A stretch of DNA of 28,393 nt from Planctomycetaceae bacterium (lineage in GTDB: Bacteria > Planctomycetota > Planctomycetia > Pirellulales > Thermoguttaceae), in the NCBI GenBank assembly GCA_004556055.1, contig SFIW01000030.1, positions 1-28,393 of the forward strand, given 5' to 3'. Shown piece by piece: positions 9,779 to 16,982 of the stretch. A model generated the notes under the pieces. The model searched no databases and was not told where the DNA came from. It saw nothing but the letters and a program-made list of their open reading frames with translations. Within the stretch, counting starts at the first letter, position 1, and every line of letters begins with the position of its first letter. The translations under genes and the position numbers were made by a program.

Positions 9779-9859
9779 GATTATTCTTCCTTCCAACTTG
9801 CGACGACGCGCGGAGCGCCGACTTTCGTAGGGGACGTTAAGCGGCGACCGCCGCCGCGA

Positions 9860-12800
9860 TTATTTCTGATCGAGCAGGTCGCGCTTCTTCGAGGCGCGGA
9901 GCGTTTCGTCGACGCTCAAAGGGTCGACCGCGCGACACGTTCTTTCGAGCGAGTCGAGGAGATCGCGAAGTTCATTGCGCCAAAGTCGCGCGTCGTAGTC
10001 GACTGGATCGAGCGGGATGAACTCTTCAACGAGCTGAATCAGGCGAAGAAGATGGCGGAAGACCACCCCTTCTTGAGTCTGCAACCGCTTCGACGTGATA
10101 AATTTGTTGAAGTCGCCGCCGTAGCGCAGAAGAATATCCCCCGCGGCCCAGACTGGGGCGACGCGCAGGTCGACGCCGGGGTAATGGTAGTCGAAGAGCC
10201 GACGCAACTTCTCAGCGAAGGGAATCTGGTAGACGCGCTCCTCCATGTCGCCTCCAAAATGGCGGCGTTCTTCGCGCTCGCGTCTTTCGTCTTCCTCCGT
10301 TGGCGCGACGAGTTCCGAGAGCGTCGCGAGACCCTTCTGCAAGAGTTCTTGGTCGAGGCGTTCCGTCGCGAGTTTACCCGCGGGGAGAACGTCGAGACGC
10401 GGGACGCGCAGATAACGCGCGACCGTCTGCGGCGTCTCGAGAATACTCTCGAACGCCTGGAGACGCTCTTCTAAATCCGCGCCGCCAAGGTATTCCAAAA
10501 GGAACGCTCCGTAGACTGGATGCGCCGTGCGCAAGCTCGTGAGCGTCTTGAGTTTCGGCGTCGGATACGCGTACGACGCGCGATAGCTCGACGCGATTTG
10601 GTCGCGAATCTCGGGCGTAAATTTCGTGAGATCGATAACGGGCGGCAGGACGCCGCGCTCGGGATCCGGAGAGGGATTAGACGCCTTCTTCTCGGGCGTC
10701 CCCTTCTTCTGCTTTCCCTTTCCCTTCGTGTTGACGGAGGAAGGGAGGGGAGAGGAGGCGCGACCCCCGAAGGTTAGGACTGGAAGCGCGTTAGTTTCCT
10801 CGTCGTTGGACGTCTCCTCGCGGGCGTCCGACTCTGGCTCTTGATCGAGGGTGAAGAGGTCGCCGTCGTTGGAGAAAAAGTCGAACCCCTCGGGAAGTCC
10901 GGCGGGCGTCTCCGGAAGGCGTTCTTCGCATTTTTTGAGTTCTTTTTCGTAGACGTCGAAGTCGAAGGCGGAGTCGTCGAACTCGTTGAGAGTGGAGTCG
11001 TCGAAGACTCCCGCGCCGAAGGGGCGTCGACGGCGTTCCTTCTCCTTGAGATCGCGGCGGCGATCCATGAGAGCCTTCTGCGCCTCGGGGGTCGGGGGGA
11101 TCCCGTAGTTCGTCGGATTCGGCGCGAGACGGACGAAACCGCCGCGCCAGAGCGTCATGAGCGCTTTGTCGAGAGAGACTTGCATCTCCGCAAGTCTTTT
11201 AGGGCCCGTAAGGCGTCGCGCGACGAGTTTGCGGATCGGTTCGACGTCGGGGTTGTGCGCAAGCATGTGCCCTAGAAGGCGCCAGGGAAGGGGACCGCGA
11301 CTGCCAAGTTTGGCTGGCGACGCGCTCTGAAGAGCGATAAACTGCTCTTCCGTCCACTGCGGTTTCGAAGAATTGCGCTTCGGAAGTTTTTTCTCGCGCT
11401 TACGGCGTTCCGCCAAAAGGCGCGGATCTTTCGTCCCGGGGGGAATCGCCTTGTCGAGCTCGCGACGCGCGCGCTCTATTTTTACTTCCTCTTCCGGACA
11501 GATCGCGAAAACGTAACCCTTATCGTCGAACTGAGGACGCCCCGCGCGACCAAAGATCTGCTGCGCCACGCTAGGCTCGACGAGCGTCTTGTGATTCGCA
11601 GGCCCTTTCAAAAGGGTCGGAAGGACGACGGAACGCGCCGGAAGATTCACTCCTGCGGCGAGCGTTTCCGTGCACATGCAGAAGGAGAGGAGCTTCTTTT
11701 GGAAAAGATGCTCCACAACGCGCTTATATTTGGGTAAAAGCCCCGCGTGGTGCACTCCGATCCCCTGCATGAAAAGTTCGCGAAGACGCGGTCCGGCGCC
11801 TTGCTTGAGATCGAACGCTTTGAGCTCCTCTTCGATGAGCTTTTTGCGATCTTTGTCTTCCAGGCGCACGTCGGATCGCGCCTTCGCAGCAAGTTCCCAA
11901 CATTCGTCGCGATTGAAGCAGAAGACGAGCGCCGGGGTGAGAGACGTCCCTTCGCGTTCTCCTTTGCGCATTTCCCGCAGTTCTTCGGCGATATATTTGT
12001 CGTCGACCCAGGTGTACATGAGGGGAACCTTGCGCGTCGTCGACGTCACCAGTTCGAGTCTGCGCCCGGACGTGCGTTCGAGCCACTGCCGGAAGGCGAG
12101 CGCGTTGCCGACCGTCGCGGAGATCAGAAGCGTGCGAACGTGGAGGGGGAGAAGCGCGAGGGTGAATTCCCACACGACCCCGCGTTCCGGGTCGGAAAAT
12201 TGGTGGAATTCGTCCATGACGACGGCGGAGACGTCTTCGAAGGAGAAGAAAGAGTCTTCCGGGTCGAAATCAAGGTCGTCTTCGAAGTCGTCGGGATTGG
12301 CGGGAATCTCGGGAAGGGGAATAGCGGCGCGCTCCTTCTCCTGGGCAAACTGCGGCTCTTTCGCTTTCTCTTCGTCGCGCCAGTCGACGACGACTGATTT
12401 CTTGGCGTTGAGGGACGCCGCCGTTATGCGCGGTTTATCGGCGTCTTGAGGCGCCTCCTCGACGACGGCGGGTTTCGCGTCTTTGCTTGCCGCGAATTCC
12501 GCGAAGGAGTCGGAGGAGATGAGGCGGTTAAAGAGAATTTCCGCAACCACGACGAGGATCGGCGCGTCCGCGTTTTCACGACGGTTGCCCGTGATGAGCC
12601 CGACGTCCGTGCGCTTGAAGCCCCACTTGACCGCCTTCTCCTGGAGCTCCGCGTATTTCTGTTCCGTCAGCGCGATGAGAGGCGTTGTGTAATACGCCTT
12701 TTTGTTCGTCTTGAGCGCTTCGTAAAGCGCCGCTTCCGCGATCAGCGTTTTCCCCATTCCCGTGGGGGCGCAGACGAGCGTTCCATGCTTCGATTTGAAC

Positions 12801-12934
12801 CACGCTTCAATCGCTTCTTCTTGAAACTTATACGGTTCGAACTCGAGCTCTTGGAGATAGTCCCACTCGACGTCTTCTCGATCGATAGACTTCGGGTCTT
12901 CGTTTGCGGCGTTTAGCTGTGAGTTCTCGCTCAT
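9860..12934 (-). CDS. Ski2-like DEFH-box superfamily 2 helicase
   Basis: A 1024-residue SF2 helicase. Motifs seen are Walker A APTGMGKT (56-63), TTPLIALTEQK, motif II DEFH (241-244), SAT (272-274), the GIGVHHAGLLPKYKR block and motif VI-like QQIFGRAGRPQFD. Together with FDDKGYVFAI these point to the Ski2/Mtr4 group of RNA helicases. Two features are unusual. Residues about 145-232, between the Ib region and motif II, form a long insert ending in a very acidic stretch. A low-complexity linker rich in Ser, Pro and Lys lies around residues 680-760. The C-terminal domain is family-like but not recognised in detail. I use the ATG at 12934 with a GAGAAG Shine-Dalgarno; an in-frame TTG lies 12 bp upstream. 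It is probably involved in RNA unwinding or turnover, but the substrate is unknown. Confidence 0.88.
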   Translation of the reverse strand: MSENSQLNAANEDPKSIDREDVEWDYLQELEFEPYKFQEEAIEAWFKSKHGTLVCAPTGMGKTLIAEAALYEALKTNKKAYYTTPLIALTEQKYAELQEKAVKWGFKRTDVGLITGNRRENADAPILVVVAEILFNRLISSDSFAEFAASKDAKPAVVEEAPQDADKPRITAASLNAKKSVVVDWRDEEKAKEPQFAQEKERAAIPLPEIPANPDDFEDDLDFDPEDSFFSFEDVSAVVMDEFHQFSDPERGVVWEFTLALLPLHVRTLLISATVGNALAFRQWLERTSGRRLELVTSTTRKVPLMYTWVDDKYIAEELREMRKGEREGTSLTPALVFCFNRDECWELAAKARSDVRLEDKDRKKLIEEELKAFDLKQGAGPRLRELFMQGIGVHHAGLLPKYKRVVEHLFQKKLLSFCMCTETLAAGVNLPARSVVLPTLLKGPANHKTLVEPSVAQQIFGRAGRPQFDDKGYVFAICPEEEVKIERARRELDKAIPPGTKDPRLLAERRKREKKLPKRNSSKPQWTEEQFIALQSASPAKLGSRGPLPWRLLGHMLAHNPDVEPIRKLVARRLTGPKRLAEMQVSLDKALMTLWRGGFVRLAPNPTNYGIPPTPEAQKALMDRRRDLKEKERRRRPFGAGVFDDSTLNEFDDSAFDFDVYEKELKKCEERLPETPAGLPEGFDFFSNDGDLFTLDQEPESDAREETSNDEETNALPVLTFGGRASSPLPSSVNTKGKGKQKKGTPEKKASNPSPDPERGVLPPVIDLTKFTPEIRDQIASSYRASYAYPTPKLKTLTSLRTAHPVYGAFLLEYLGGADLEERLQAFESILETPQTVARYLRVPRLDVLPAGKLATERLDQELLQKGLATLSELVAPTEEDERREREERRHFGGDMEERVYQIPFAEKLRRLFDYHYPGVDLRVAPVWAAGDILLRYGGDFNKFITSKRLQTQEGVVFRHLLRLIQLVEEFIPLDPVDYDARLWRNELRDLLDSLERTCRAVDPLSVDETLRASKKRDLLDQK

Positions 12935-13084
12935 TATTCTTCTCAATAATCCGTTTCTTTGTTTAATCGATCTTCTATATGAAAAATTCTGTCGGCAAAT
13001 AGTCGTCGCCGAATACGCGTCCTTGTGTCTCGTGAAAATCCGGCGAACGAGATAGAATAAATTTCGTTCTTTATGCTGTCGTTT

Positions 13085-13112
13085 ATTATATCGGTAGGCG
13101 TATTCGAGTAAA
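13085..13112 (-). promoter_or_regulatory. Putative promoter of the Ski2-like helicase
   Basis: On the minus strand a perfect TATAAT (plus-strand 13085-13090) is preceded, after 16 nt, by TTTACT, which matches 4 of 6 bases of the -35 consensus. This would give a leader of about 145 nt before the helicase ATG. Confidence 0.4.
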
Positions 13113-13289
13113 GGCGCGCAGGAACGGCAATATTCGAAGAAAGACGGCTAGGGTAACGGCGTGGAGCGTCGGGAGACGATCTTGGAAATTTCTTAGAGTA
13201 AAAGACTGTTTTGTGATTTATGGCGTCTAAATTGCATAATTTAAAAGCGCTTAGACCGCGCCGGGGCTTTTAGATTGAGCGCCTCGACG

Positions 13290-13295
13290 TATAAT
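13290..13295 (+). promoter_or_regulatory. Putative -10 element of erpA
   Basis: A perfect TATAAT lies about 70 nt before the erpA start. No convincing -35 is found at 16-18 nt upstream; TTGAGC is present but only 9 nt away. If used, it may depend on an activator or another sigma factor. Confidence 0.35.
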
Positions 13296-13304
13296 CGTGG
13301 ATAT

Positions 13305-13323
13305 GGAACGCCAGACGCGTTCC
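13305..13323 (+). promoter_or_regulatory. erpA leader hairpin with an alternative pairing partner
   Basis: GGAACGC and GCGTTCC form a perfect 7-bp stem around the loop CAGAC. A second CGTTCC at 13340-13345 could compete for the same left arm, just before the AAAGGA Shine-Dalgarno at 13351-13356. The stem is seen directly; a switching role is only an inference. Confidence 0.35.
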
Positions 13324-13365
13324 TAAACTCTTGAAGATACGTTCCCTAAGAAAGGATGGTTCCCT

Positions 13366-13695
13366 ATGGCGATTCGGTTGACAGAGCGCGCGGCGCAGGA
13401 AGTCAAAAACATTTTGCTCGCTCAGAAACTCGATGAAAAGACCTTCGTACGTACGACTATCGTCGGCGGAGGGTGTAGCGGAATGCAGTACGCGCTCTCT
13501 TTCGACACGGAGTTCAAGCCCGAAATCGACGCAAGATATGAAACCGACGGCGTCGGCGTCGTCGCCGAGAAGAAATACGCCCTTTTCCTCGACGGCGTCA
13601 CCATCGATTTTATCGACACGCCTACGGCAAAAGGCTTTTCCGTCGACAATCCTAAGTTTCCCGCAGGCGCGGGGTGCGCGGGTTGCGGTCATTGA
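13366..13695 (+). CDS. erpA: A-type iron-sulfur cluster carrier (IscA/ErpA/HesB family)
   Basis: These small proteins bind and deliver Fe-S clusters to apo-enzymes in the cytoplasm. The 109 residues show the family core: N-terminal LTERAAQEVKNIL, the first cluster Cys C37 in GGGCSGMQYALSF, and the segment GVTIDFIDTPTAKGFSVDNP. The C-terminal pair is C104-A-G-C107 followed by GH. The classical family ends in C-G-C-G, so the two Cys are one residue further apart here. An AAAGGA Shine-Dalgarno 9 nt upstream supports the ATG at 13366. No isc or suf genes are nearby. The assignment to ErpA rather than IscA or SufA is not certain. Confidence 0.85.
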   Translation: MAIRLTERAAQEVKNILLAQKLDEKTFVRTTIVGGGCSGMQYALSFDTEFKPEIDARYETDGVGVVAEKKYALFLDGVTIDFIDTPTAKGFSVDNPKFPAGAGCAGCGH

Positions 13696-13710
13696 CGGTC
13701 TAAGCGTGCA

Positions 13711-13731
13711 GGCGCGTTATGACGCGTCGCC
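13711..13731 (+). repeat. 21-nt imperfect hairpin motif, copy 2 (after erpA)
   Basis: GGCGCGTTA, then TGA, then CGCGTCGCC, 15 nt after the erpA stop. It is identical to the motif after hrpA (1425-1445, minus strand) except for the central three bases. Both copies lie right behind a gene and in the sense direction of that gene. Confidence 0.3.
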
Positions 13732-13760
13732 TTGACTTGCTGATACTAAGAAAATACCAC
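13732..13760 (+). promoter_or_regulatory. Possible promoter of the dnaJ-type gene
   Basis: TTGACT (5 of 6 to the -35 consensus) is followed after 17 nt by TACCAC, a poor -10. It lies about 80-110 nt upstream of the gene. Only the -35 half is convincing. Confidence 0.3.
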
Positions 13761-13803
13761 GCGCGCGCGGCGTTCGGCGCGCCAAACTCGCGTCTTTAAT
13801 ATT

Positions 13804-13825
13804 GGAGGAGTCTGTTCGACAGACT
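13804..13825 (+). promoter_or_regulatory. Distant Shine-Dalgarno followed by a perfect 17-nt palindromic hairpin
   Basis: GGAGG at 13804-13808 is directly followed by AGTCTGT-TCG-ACAGACT (13809-13825), a perfect 7-bp stem with a 3-nt loop. The ATG of the J-domain gene lies 14 nt further on. The ribosome-binding site is therefore about 31 nt from the start in linear sequence but about 14 nt away if the hairpin is looped out. It may alternatively be a DNA operator. Confidence 0.5.
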
Positions 13826-13839
13826 GACCACTGTACGCT

Positions 13840-14805
13840 ATGGCTGATTATTACAAAGTTTTAGGCGTTTCGAAAAACGCGACTCAAGACGAAATTCAAA
13901 AGGCTTATCGCGAACTCGCGCGAAAGTATCACCCAGACCTCAACCCCGACAACGTGGAAGAAGCGAAGAAGAAGTTTCAGGAGGTTCAGGAAGCTTTCGA
14001 GACTTTGAAGGATCCCGATAAGCGCAAAATGTACGACGAAAACGGCGAGGCTTATAAGCAGTTTGCGGGAGGCCGCGGCGGGTTTGGCGGTTTTGGCGGG
14101 TTCGGTCCCAACGGCGGATTCTCCGCAGGGGGCGCGGGCGTCAATATGGAAGATATTCTCCGACAATTTGGGTTCGGAGGAGGAATGGGGGGCGGCGGCG
14201 GAACCGGCGGCCCCTTTGGCGGATTCGGACGGAGAACTCGACGTCAGAACGCCCCCGCGCAAGGCGCCGACGCGAATGCGGACGTCTCGATTCCCTTCAA
14301 AACGTCGATCATCGGCGGAACCGTCCCTATCGCCGTGCGCGATCCTAACTCGGGGAAGACGAAGAATATCGACGTAAAGATCCCTGCGGGAATAGAGTCG
14401 GGTAAGAAGATTCGGTTGCGCGGAATGGGCGAGCCGGGCGTCAACGGGGGCCCCGCGGGCGACCTCTTGCTGACGGTGAACGTAACGCCGAACCCGAATT
14501 ATCGCCGCGAAGGGAAGGATCTTTTTGTAACCTTGCCGGTGACGATACTCGAAGCGGCGATGGGCGGAAAGATCGACGTGCCGACGCCTTACGGACTCGT
14601 CTCCTTAACCGTGCCGCCTAATGTGACGACGGGAACGAAGAGCCGCCTGAAGGGGTTTGGCGTACGCACGGGCAAGGGATTCGACGGCGATTTGTACGTG
14701 GTTTTCGAGTTGCAGGCGCCGAAGAAGTGGCGCAAAGAGGATCTTGAGAAGCTCGCGACGATGAATCTTGAGGTTCCAAATTTGCGCGATTCTCTCCATT
14801 TTTAA
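13840..14805 (+). CDS. DnaJ-type co-chaperone without zinc finger (CbpA-like)
   Basis: A 321-residue J-protein that would stimulate the ATPase of DnaK/Hsp70 and deliver substrates. The order is: J domain at 1-66 with HPD at 31-33, a Gly/Phe-rich linker at about 76-135 with many GGFGGFG-like units, then two C-terminal beta-barrel substrate-binding domains (VSIPFKTSIIGGTVPIAV..., VTLPVTILEAAMGGKIDVPTPYG). There is no CxxCxGxG zinc-finger repeat, so it is class B (CbpA/DnaJ-class-II like). The start is certain because the J domain begins at once (MADYYKVLGVSK). No dnaK or grpE neighbour is present. A palindrome lies between its Shine-Dalgarno and start codon, and a strong terminator follows. Confidence 0.94.
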   Translation: MADYYKVLGVSKNATQDEIQKAYRELARKYHPDLNPDNVEEAKKKFQEVQEAFETLKDPDKRKMYDENGEAYKQFAGGRGGFGGFGGFGPNGGFSAGGAGVNMEDILRQFGFGGGMGGGGGTGGPFGGFGRRTRRQNAPAQGADANADVSIPFKTSIIGGTVPIAVRDPNSGKTKNIDVKIPAGIESGKKIRLRGMGEPGVNGGPAGDLLLTVNVTPNPNYRREGKDLFVTLPVTILEAAMGGKIDVPTPYGLVSLTVPPNVTTGTKSRLKGFGVRTGKGFDGDLYVVFELQAPKKWRKEDLEKLATMNLEVPNLRDSLHF

Positions 14806-14819
14806 TGGATTTAGTCAAG

Positions 14820-14891
14820 CGCGGAGTTTTTGCGGGTAGTCCTAATTTGACAAATGTAGGAGTTACCGCGACGAACTCCGCGTTTCTTTTT
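14820..14891 (+). terminator. Intrinsic terminator of the dnaJ-type gene
   Basis: CGCGGAGTT (14820-14828) pairs perfectly with AACTCCGCG (14874-14882). The long loop has internal pairing of its own (GCGG with CCGC). The run TTTCTTTTT follows directly. Confidence 0.8.
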
Positions 14892-14921
14892 GACCTTTTC
14901 TCTAAAAAAGACGAAATTTCA

Positions 14922-14950
14922 TTGACGCCCCGCGCGCGCCGAAATAAAAT
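14922..14950 (+). promoter_or_regulatory. Sigma-70-type promoter of paralogue A
   Basis: TTGACG (14922-14927), 17-nt spacer of mostly C and G, TAAAAT (14945-14950). Five of six bases match the consensus at each element. The promoter of paralogue B has the same -35, the same spacer length and a near-identical CCCCGCGCGC spacer start. The predicted leader is about 145 nt. Confidence 0.75.
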
Positions 14951-14987
14951 TGTATAAGCGTATTGTTGCGTCTTCTGAACTCGTAGA

Positions 14988-15001
14988 GCCTCTTTAGACG
15001 C
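14988..15001 (+). promoter_or_regulatory. Conserved leader motif, copy A
   Basis: GCCTCTTTAGACGC in the 5' leader of paralogue A matches GCTCCTTTAGGCGC at 16875-16888 in the leader of paralogue B (11 of 14 identical). The distance from the -10 element is nearly the same (38 and 36 nt). It may simply be a remnant of the duplication or a regulatory site. Confidence 0.4.
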
Positions 15002-15103
15002 GACCGCTTGGTTGAGATTGGCCGATTCCGCGTTCGTCTTGCGGCTCGGCGTTCATTGCGTTTCAGTCGACGCGTTGCGCGTCGCTGGTGGAGTACTTTA
15101 CCC

Positions 15104-16639
15104 ATGCGAAACACGGGCGTTACCGTTTCCCTTATCGTCTTTATGGTTCTGTCGCTTATTTTGGGCGTGACGACCTATATCGGATGGAAGGGCGCTTCTG
15201 AAAAGAGAATGCAGGTTGAAGCGGCGAAAAAAGCGACCGCCGACGCTCAGTCGCTCAAATCCTCCATGGAAAGCGAGCTCAAGAGCGTTAAAGAGAAACT
15301 CGGATATGACGCCGTCGACGATCCCGTGCAGCTCGCCGATACGATGGCCGCCGACGTAACCGCCGCGCTCGGCGCCGTCGAAGAAGTCGCTTCTTACCGC
15401 GACGTCGTCTTGAGACTCGGCGAAAATCAGGCTCGAAAAACCGTCGAACTTACGAATTATCGCGCTCTTCAAGGAAGCGCCGCTAATATCGCGACTCTCA
15501 ATAGCGATATGACCGCCGTGCAAAAGAAGACCTACGACGATTCCGAATCGACGATTAAGACCGACCATTCCAAAACGATTGCCGGCACTCAGAAGAGCTA
15601 CAACGACTTGAACGCCGGGTTTGGCGCCCAAAAGAAGGAACTTGACGGTCTCGTCGAATCGACGAACGCTCAGATTGCCGACGCTAAACAACAGACCGCC
15701 GACTACAAAGAAGCCGCCGACGGGTTCCAGACCCTTAACGTCGGCTTGAACGAAGAGCTTGACCTCCTCGCTAAGAAGGACTTCGCACGCCACAGCGCCG
15801 TCGTCGTCTACGCCGATCAGTTTCTCAAGACCGCTCGCCTTAACGTCGGCGAGTTGGACGGCGTCAAACCGTTGACAACTTTCAGCGTTTATCAGCCTTC
15901 CGCCCTCGATATGGAAACCGATAAGGTGAAGGGAAGCGTTCAAGTCGTTCGTTGCATCGGCGAACACCTTTGCGAAGCGAAGATCCTCGAGGATGAAATG
16001 TCCAATCCGATTCAGAGGGGCGATCTCGCTTACACGCCTCTCTGGAGGCCCGGAAAGACCATCCGTTACGGTCTCGGATACAAGCTTGATATCGACGGCG
16101 ACGGCGTCGAAGATCTCGACGAACTCATCAATATCATCCAGTCCGCTGGCGCTGAAGTCGGCGCGTACGTCGATCGCGACGGCAACCAAGTCGGCGAACT
16201 CACCACCGATCTTTTCGCCGTCGTTTATGCCGACGAAAATAGCGTCGATCTGGTCGCCAAGGCTAAAAACGACATTGAGAATGAACGTCAGAGTAAAGAA
16301 CTGGTCAATCAGAAGTTCATTCTCGCCGCCAAAGATCAGGGTATTCGCTTAATCAAACTTAGCGACTTCCTCAAGATGATCGGATATAAGGAAACCGGCA
16401 AGATCACGCGTTACCAGTCCGCCGGCGGTCTCGACCTGCTCGACGACGGTAAAGCGATTCCGGAAGCCTCCGACGGAATCGTCGCGCCGATCCACCAGGT
16501 GGAGCCCGACAAGGCGCCCGAGTCCTCCGGTATTGTCGCCCCCTCCTTCAGAAAGGACGCGCAGCCCGCTCCCGTCTCCGACGGTAAGGTGAGCGACTAC
16601 TTCTTCCGCAAGCGCACGCGTAATCCGGAACAGAAGTGA
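15104..16639 (+). CDS. Membrane-anchored coiled-coil protein, paralogue A (TM + coiled coil + beta-domain + Ca-loop-like motif)
   Basis: 511 residues, no named family recognised. A short N-terminus precedes one TM helix at about 7-27 (VSLIVFMVLSLILGVTTYIG). Residues about 32-225 are charged, Ala/Gln-rich and look coiled-coil. A beta-rich domain at about 230-316 has KGSVQVV, CEAKI and GDLAYTPLW. Residues 329-340 (DIDGDGVEDLDE) fit an EF-hand/dockerin-like calcium loop. A further domain (IRLIKLSDFLKMIGYKET) and a Pro/Ser-rich tail ending in YFFRKRTRNPEQK follow. The likely topology is N-in, bulk outside the cytoplasmic membrane. The layout resembles MreC, but I see no clear homology. The ATG at 15104 has GGAG upstream and starts right before the TM helix; 32 in-frame codons further upstream are rejected. 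Paralogue B follows in tandem. Confidence 0.85.
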   Translation: MRNTGVTVSLIVFMVLSLILGVTTYIGWKGASEKRMQVEAAKKATADAQSLKSSMESELKSVKEKLGYDAVDDPVQLADTMAADVTAALGAVEEVASYRDVVLRLGENQARKTVELTNYRALQGSAANIATLNSDMTAVQKKTYDDSESTIKTDHSKTIAGTQKSYNDLNAGFGAQKKELDGLVESTNAQIADAKQQTADYKEAADGFQTLNVGLNEELDLLAKKDFARHSAVVVYADQFLKTARLNVGELDGVKPLTTFSVYQPSALDMETDKVKGSVQVVRCIGEHLCEAKILEDEMSNPIQRGDLAYTPLWRPGKTIRYGLGYKLDIDGDGVEDLDELINIIQSAGAEVGAYVDRDGNQVGELTTDLFAVVYADENSVDLVAKAKNDIENERQSKELVNQKFILAAKDQGIRLIKLSDFLKMIGYKETGKITRYQSAGGLDLLDDGKAIPEASDGIVAPIHQVEPDKAPESSGIVAPSFRKDAQPAPVSDGKVSDYFFRKRTRNPEQK

Positions 16640-16669
16640 TTTCAAGGCTCCTTCAATCATGAACGTTGC

Positions 16670-16711
16670 GACGGCCCGATTTTCTCACGCGAAGGTCGGG
16701 CCGTCTCTATA
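16670..16711 (+). terminator. Intrinsic terminator of paralogue A
   Basis: GACGGCCCGA (16670-16679) and TCGGGCCGTC (16696-16705) form a perfect 10-bp stem with a 16-nt loop. The following TCTATAT is only a weak U-tract. Confidence 0.65.
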
Positions 16712-16810
16712 TAACGCTTACTATCCGTCGCTTTATTCCAAATGTAGCAATTGACGGGTAAGACGCCCTCCCTTTATCAACCATATTTCAATAATTCACT
16801 TGGATTTTTG

Positions 16811-16839
16811 TTGACGCCCCCGCGCGCTGTGAATAGAAT
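16811..16839 (+). promoter_or_regulatory. Sigma-70-type promoter of paralogue B
   Basis: TTGACG (16811-16816), 17-nt spacer beginning CCCCCGCGCGC, TAGAAT (16834-16839). It is nearly the same as the promoter of paralogue A, so the duplication included the regulatory region. Confidence 0.75.
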
Positions 16840-16874
16840 TTACGGTAAGGCGCTCGCCGCTTTGTTGGAAAACG

Positions 16875-16888
16875 GCTCCTTTAGGCGC
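16875..16888 (+). promoter_or_regulatory. Conserved leader motif, copy B
   Basis: GCTCCTTTAGGCGC, 36 nt after the -10 element of paralogue B. It matches the copy at 14988-15001 in the other leader. Confidence 0.4.
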
Positions 16889-16982
16889 CTGTCGCTAATT
16901 CGTCGCGCGTAGCTCAAACTCAAGTCGACGGTCCCGACGTCCGCGTCGCTTTCGTCGTCGTCGCTCAAGGAGTACCTTTCAC

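Larger units (their letters stand above)
12947..13365. other. Divergent intergenic region between the minus- and plus-strand gene blocks
   Basis: About 420 bp with no credible ORF. It is more A+T-rich than the genes on either side. It holds promoter-like elements for the helicase on the minus strand and for erpA on the plus strand, plus a leader hairpin. An AAAAGC...GCTTTT inverted repeat lies around 13242-13271. I see no tRNA or recognisable riboswitch in it. Confidence 0.7.
16640..16982 (+). other. Spacer between the paralogues
   Basis: About 340 bp without a gene. It carries the terminator of paralogue A, then an A+T-rich stretch, then the promoter and a leader of about 135 nt for paralogue B. 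The last bases before both paralogues are alike (GGAGTACTTTACCC and GGAGTACCTTTCAC). Nothing else is recognised. Confidence 0.7.

Noticed and set aside
9779..9859. GCGGCG...CGCCGC hairpin after the Ski2-like helicase as a terminator
   Set aside because: The stem is short and no T-run follows, so I do not call it a terminator.
15098..16189. 363-codon minus-strand ORF opposite paralogue A
   Set aside because: Val/Asp-rich shadow of a GTC/GAC-rich gene that has a promoter, leader and paralogue on the plus strand.
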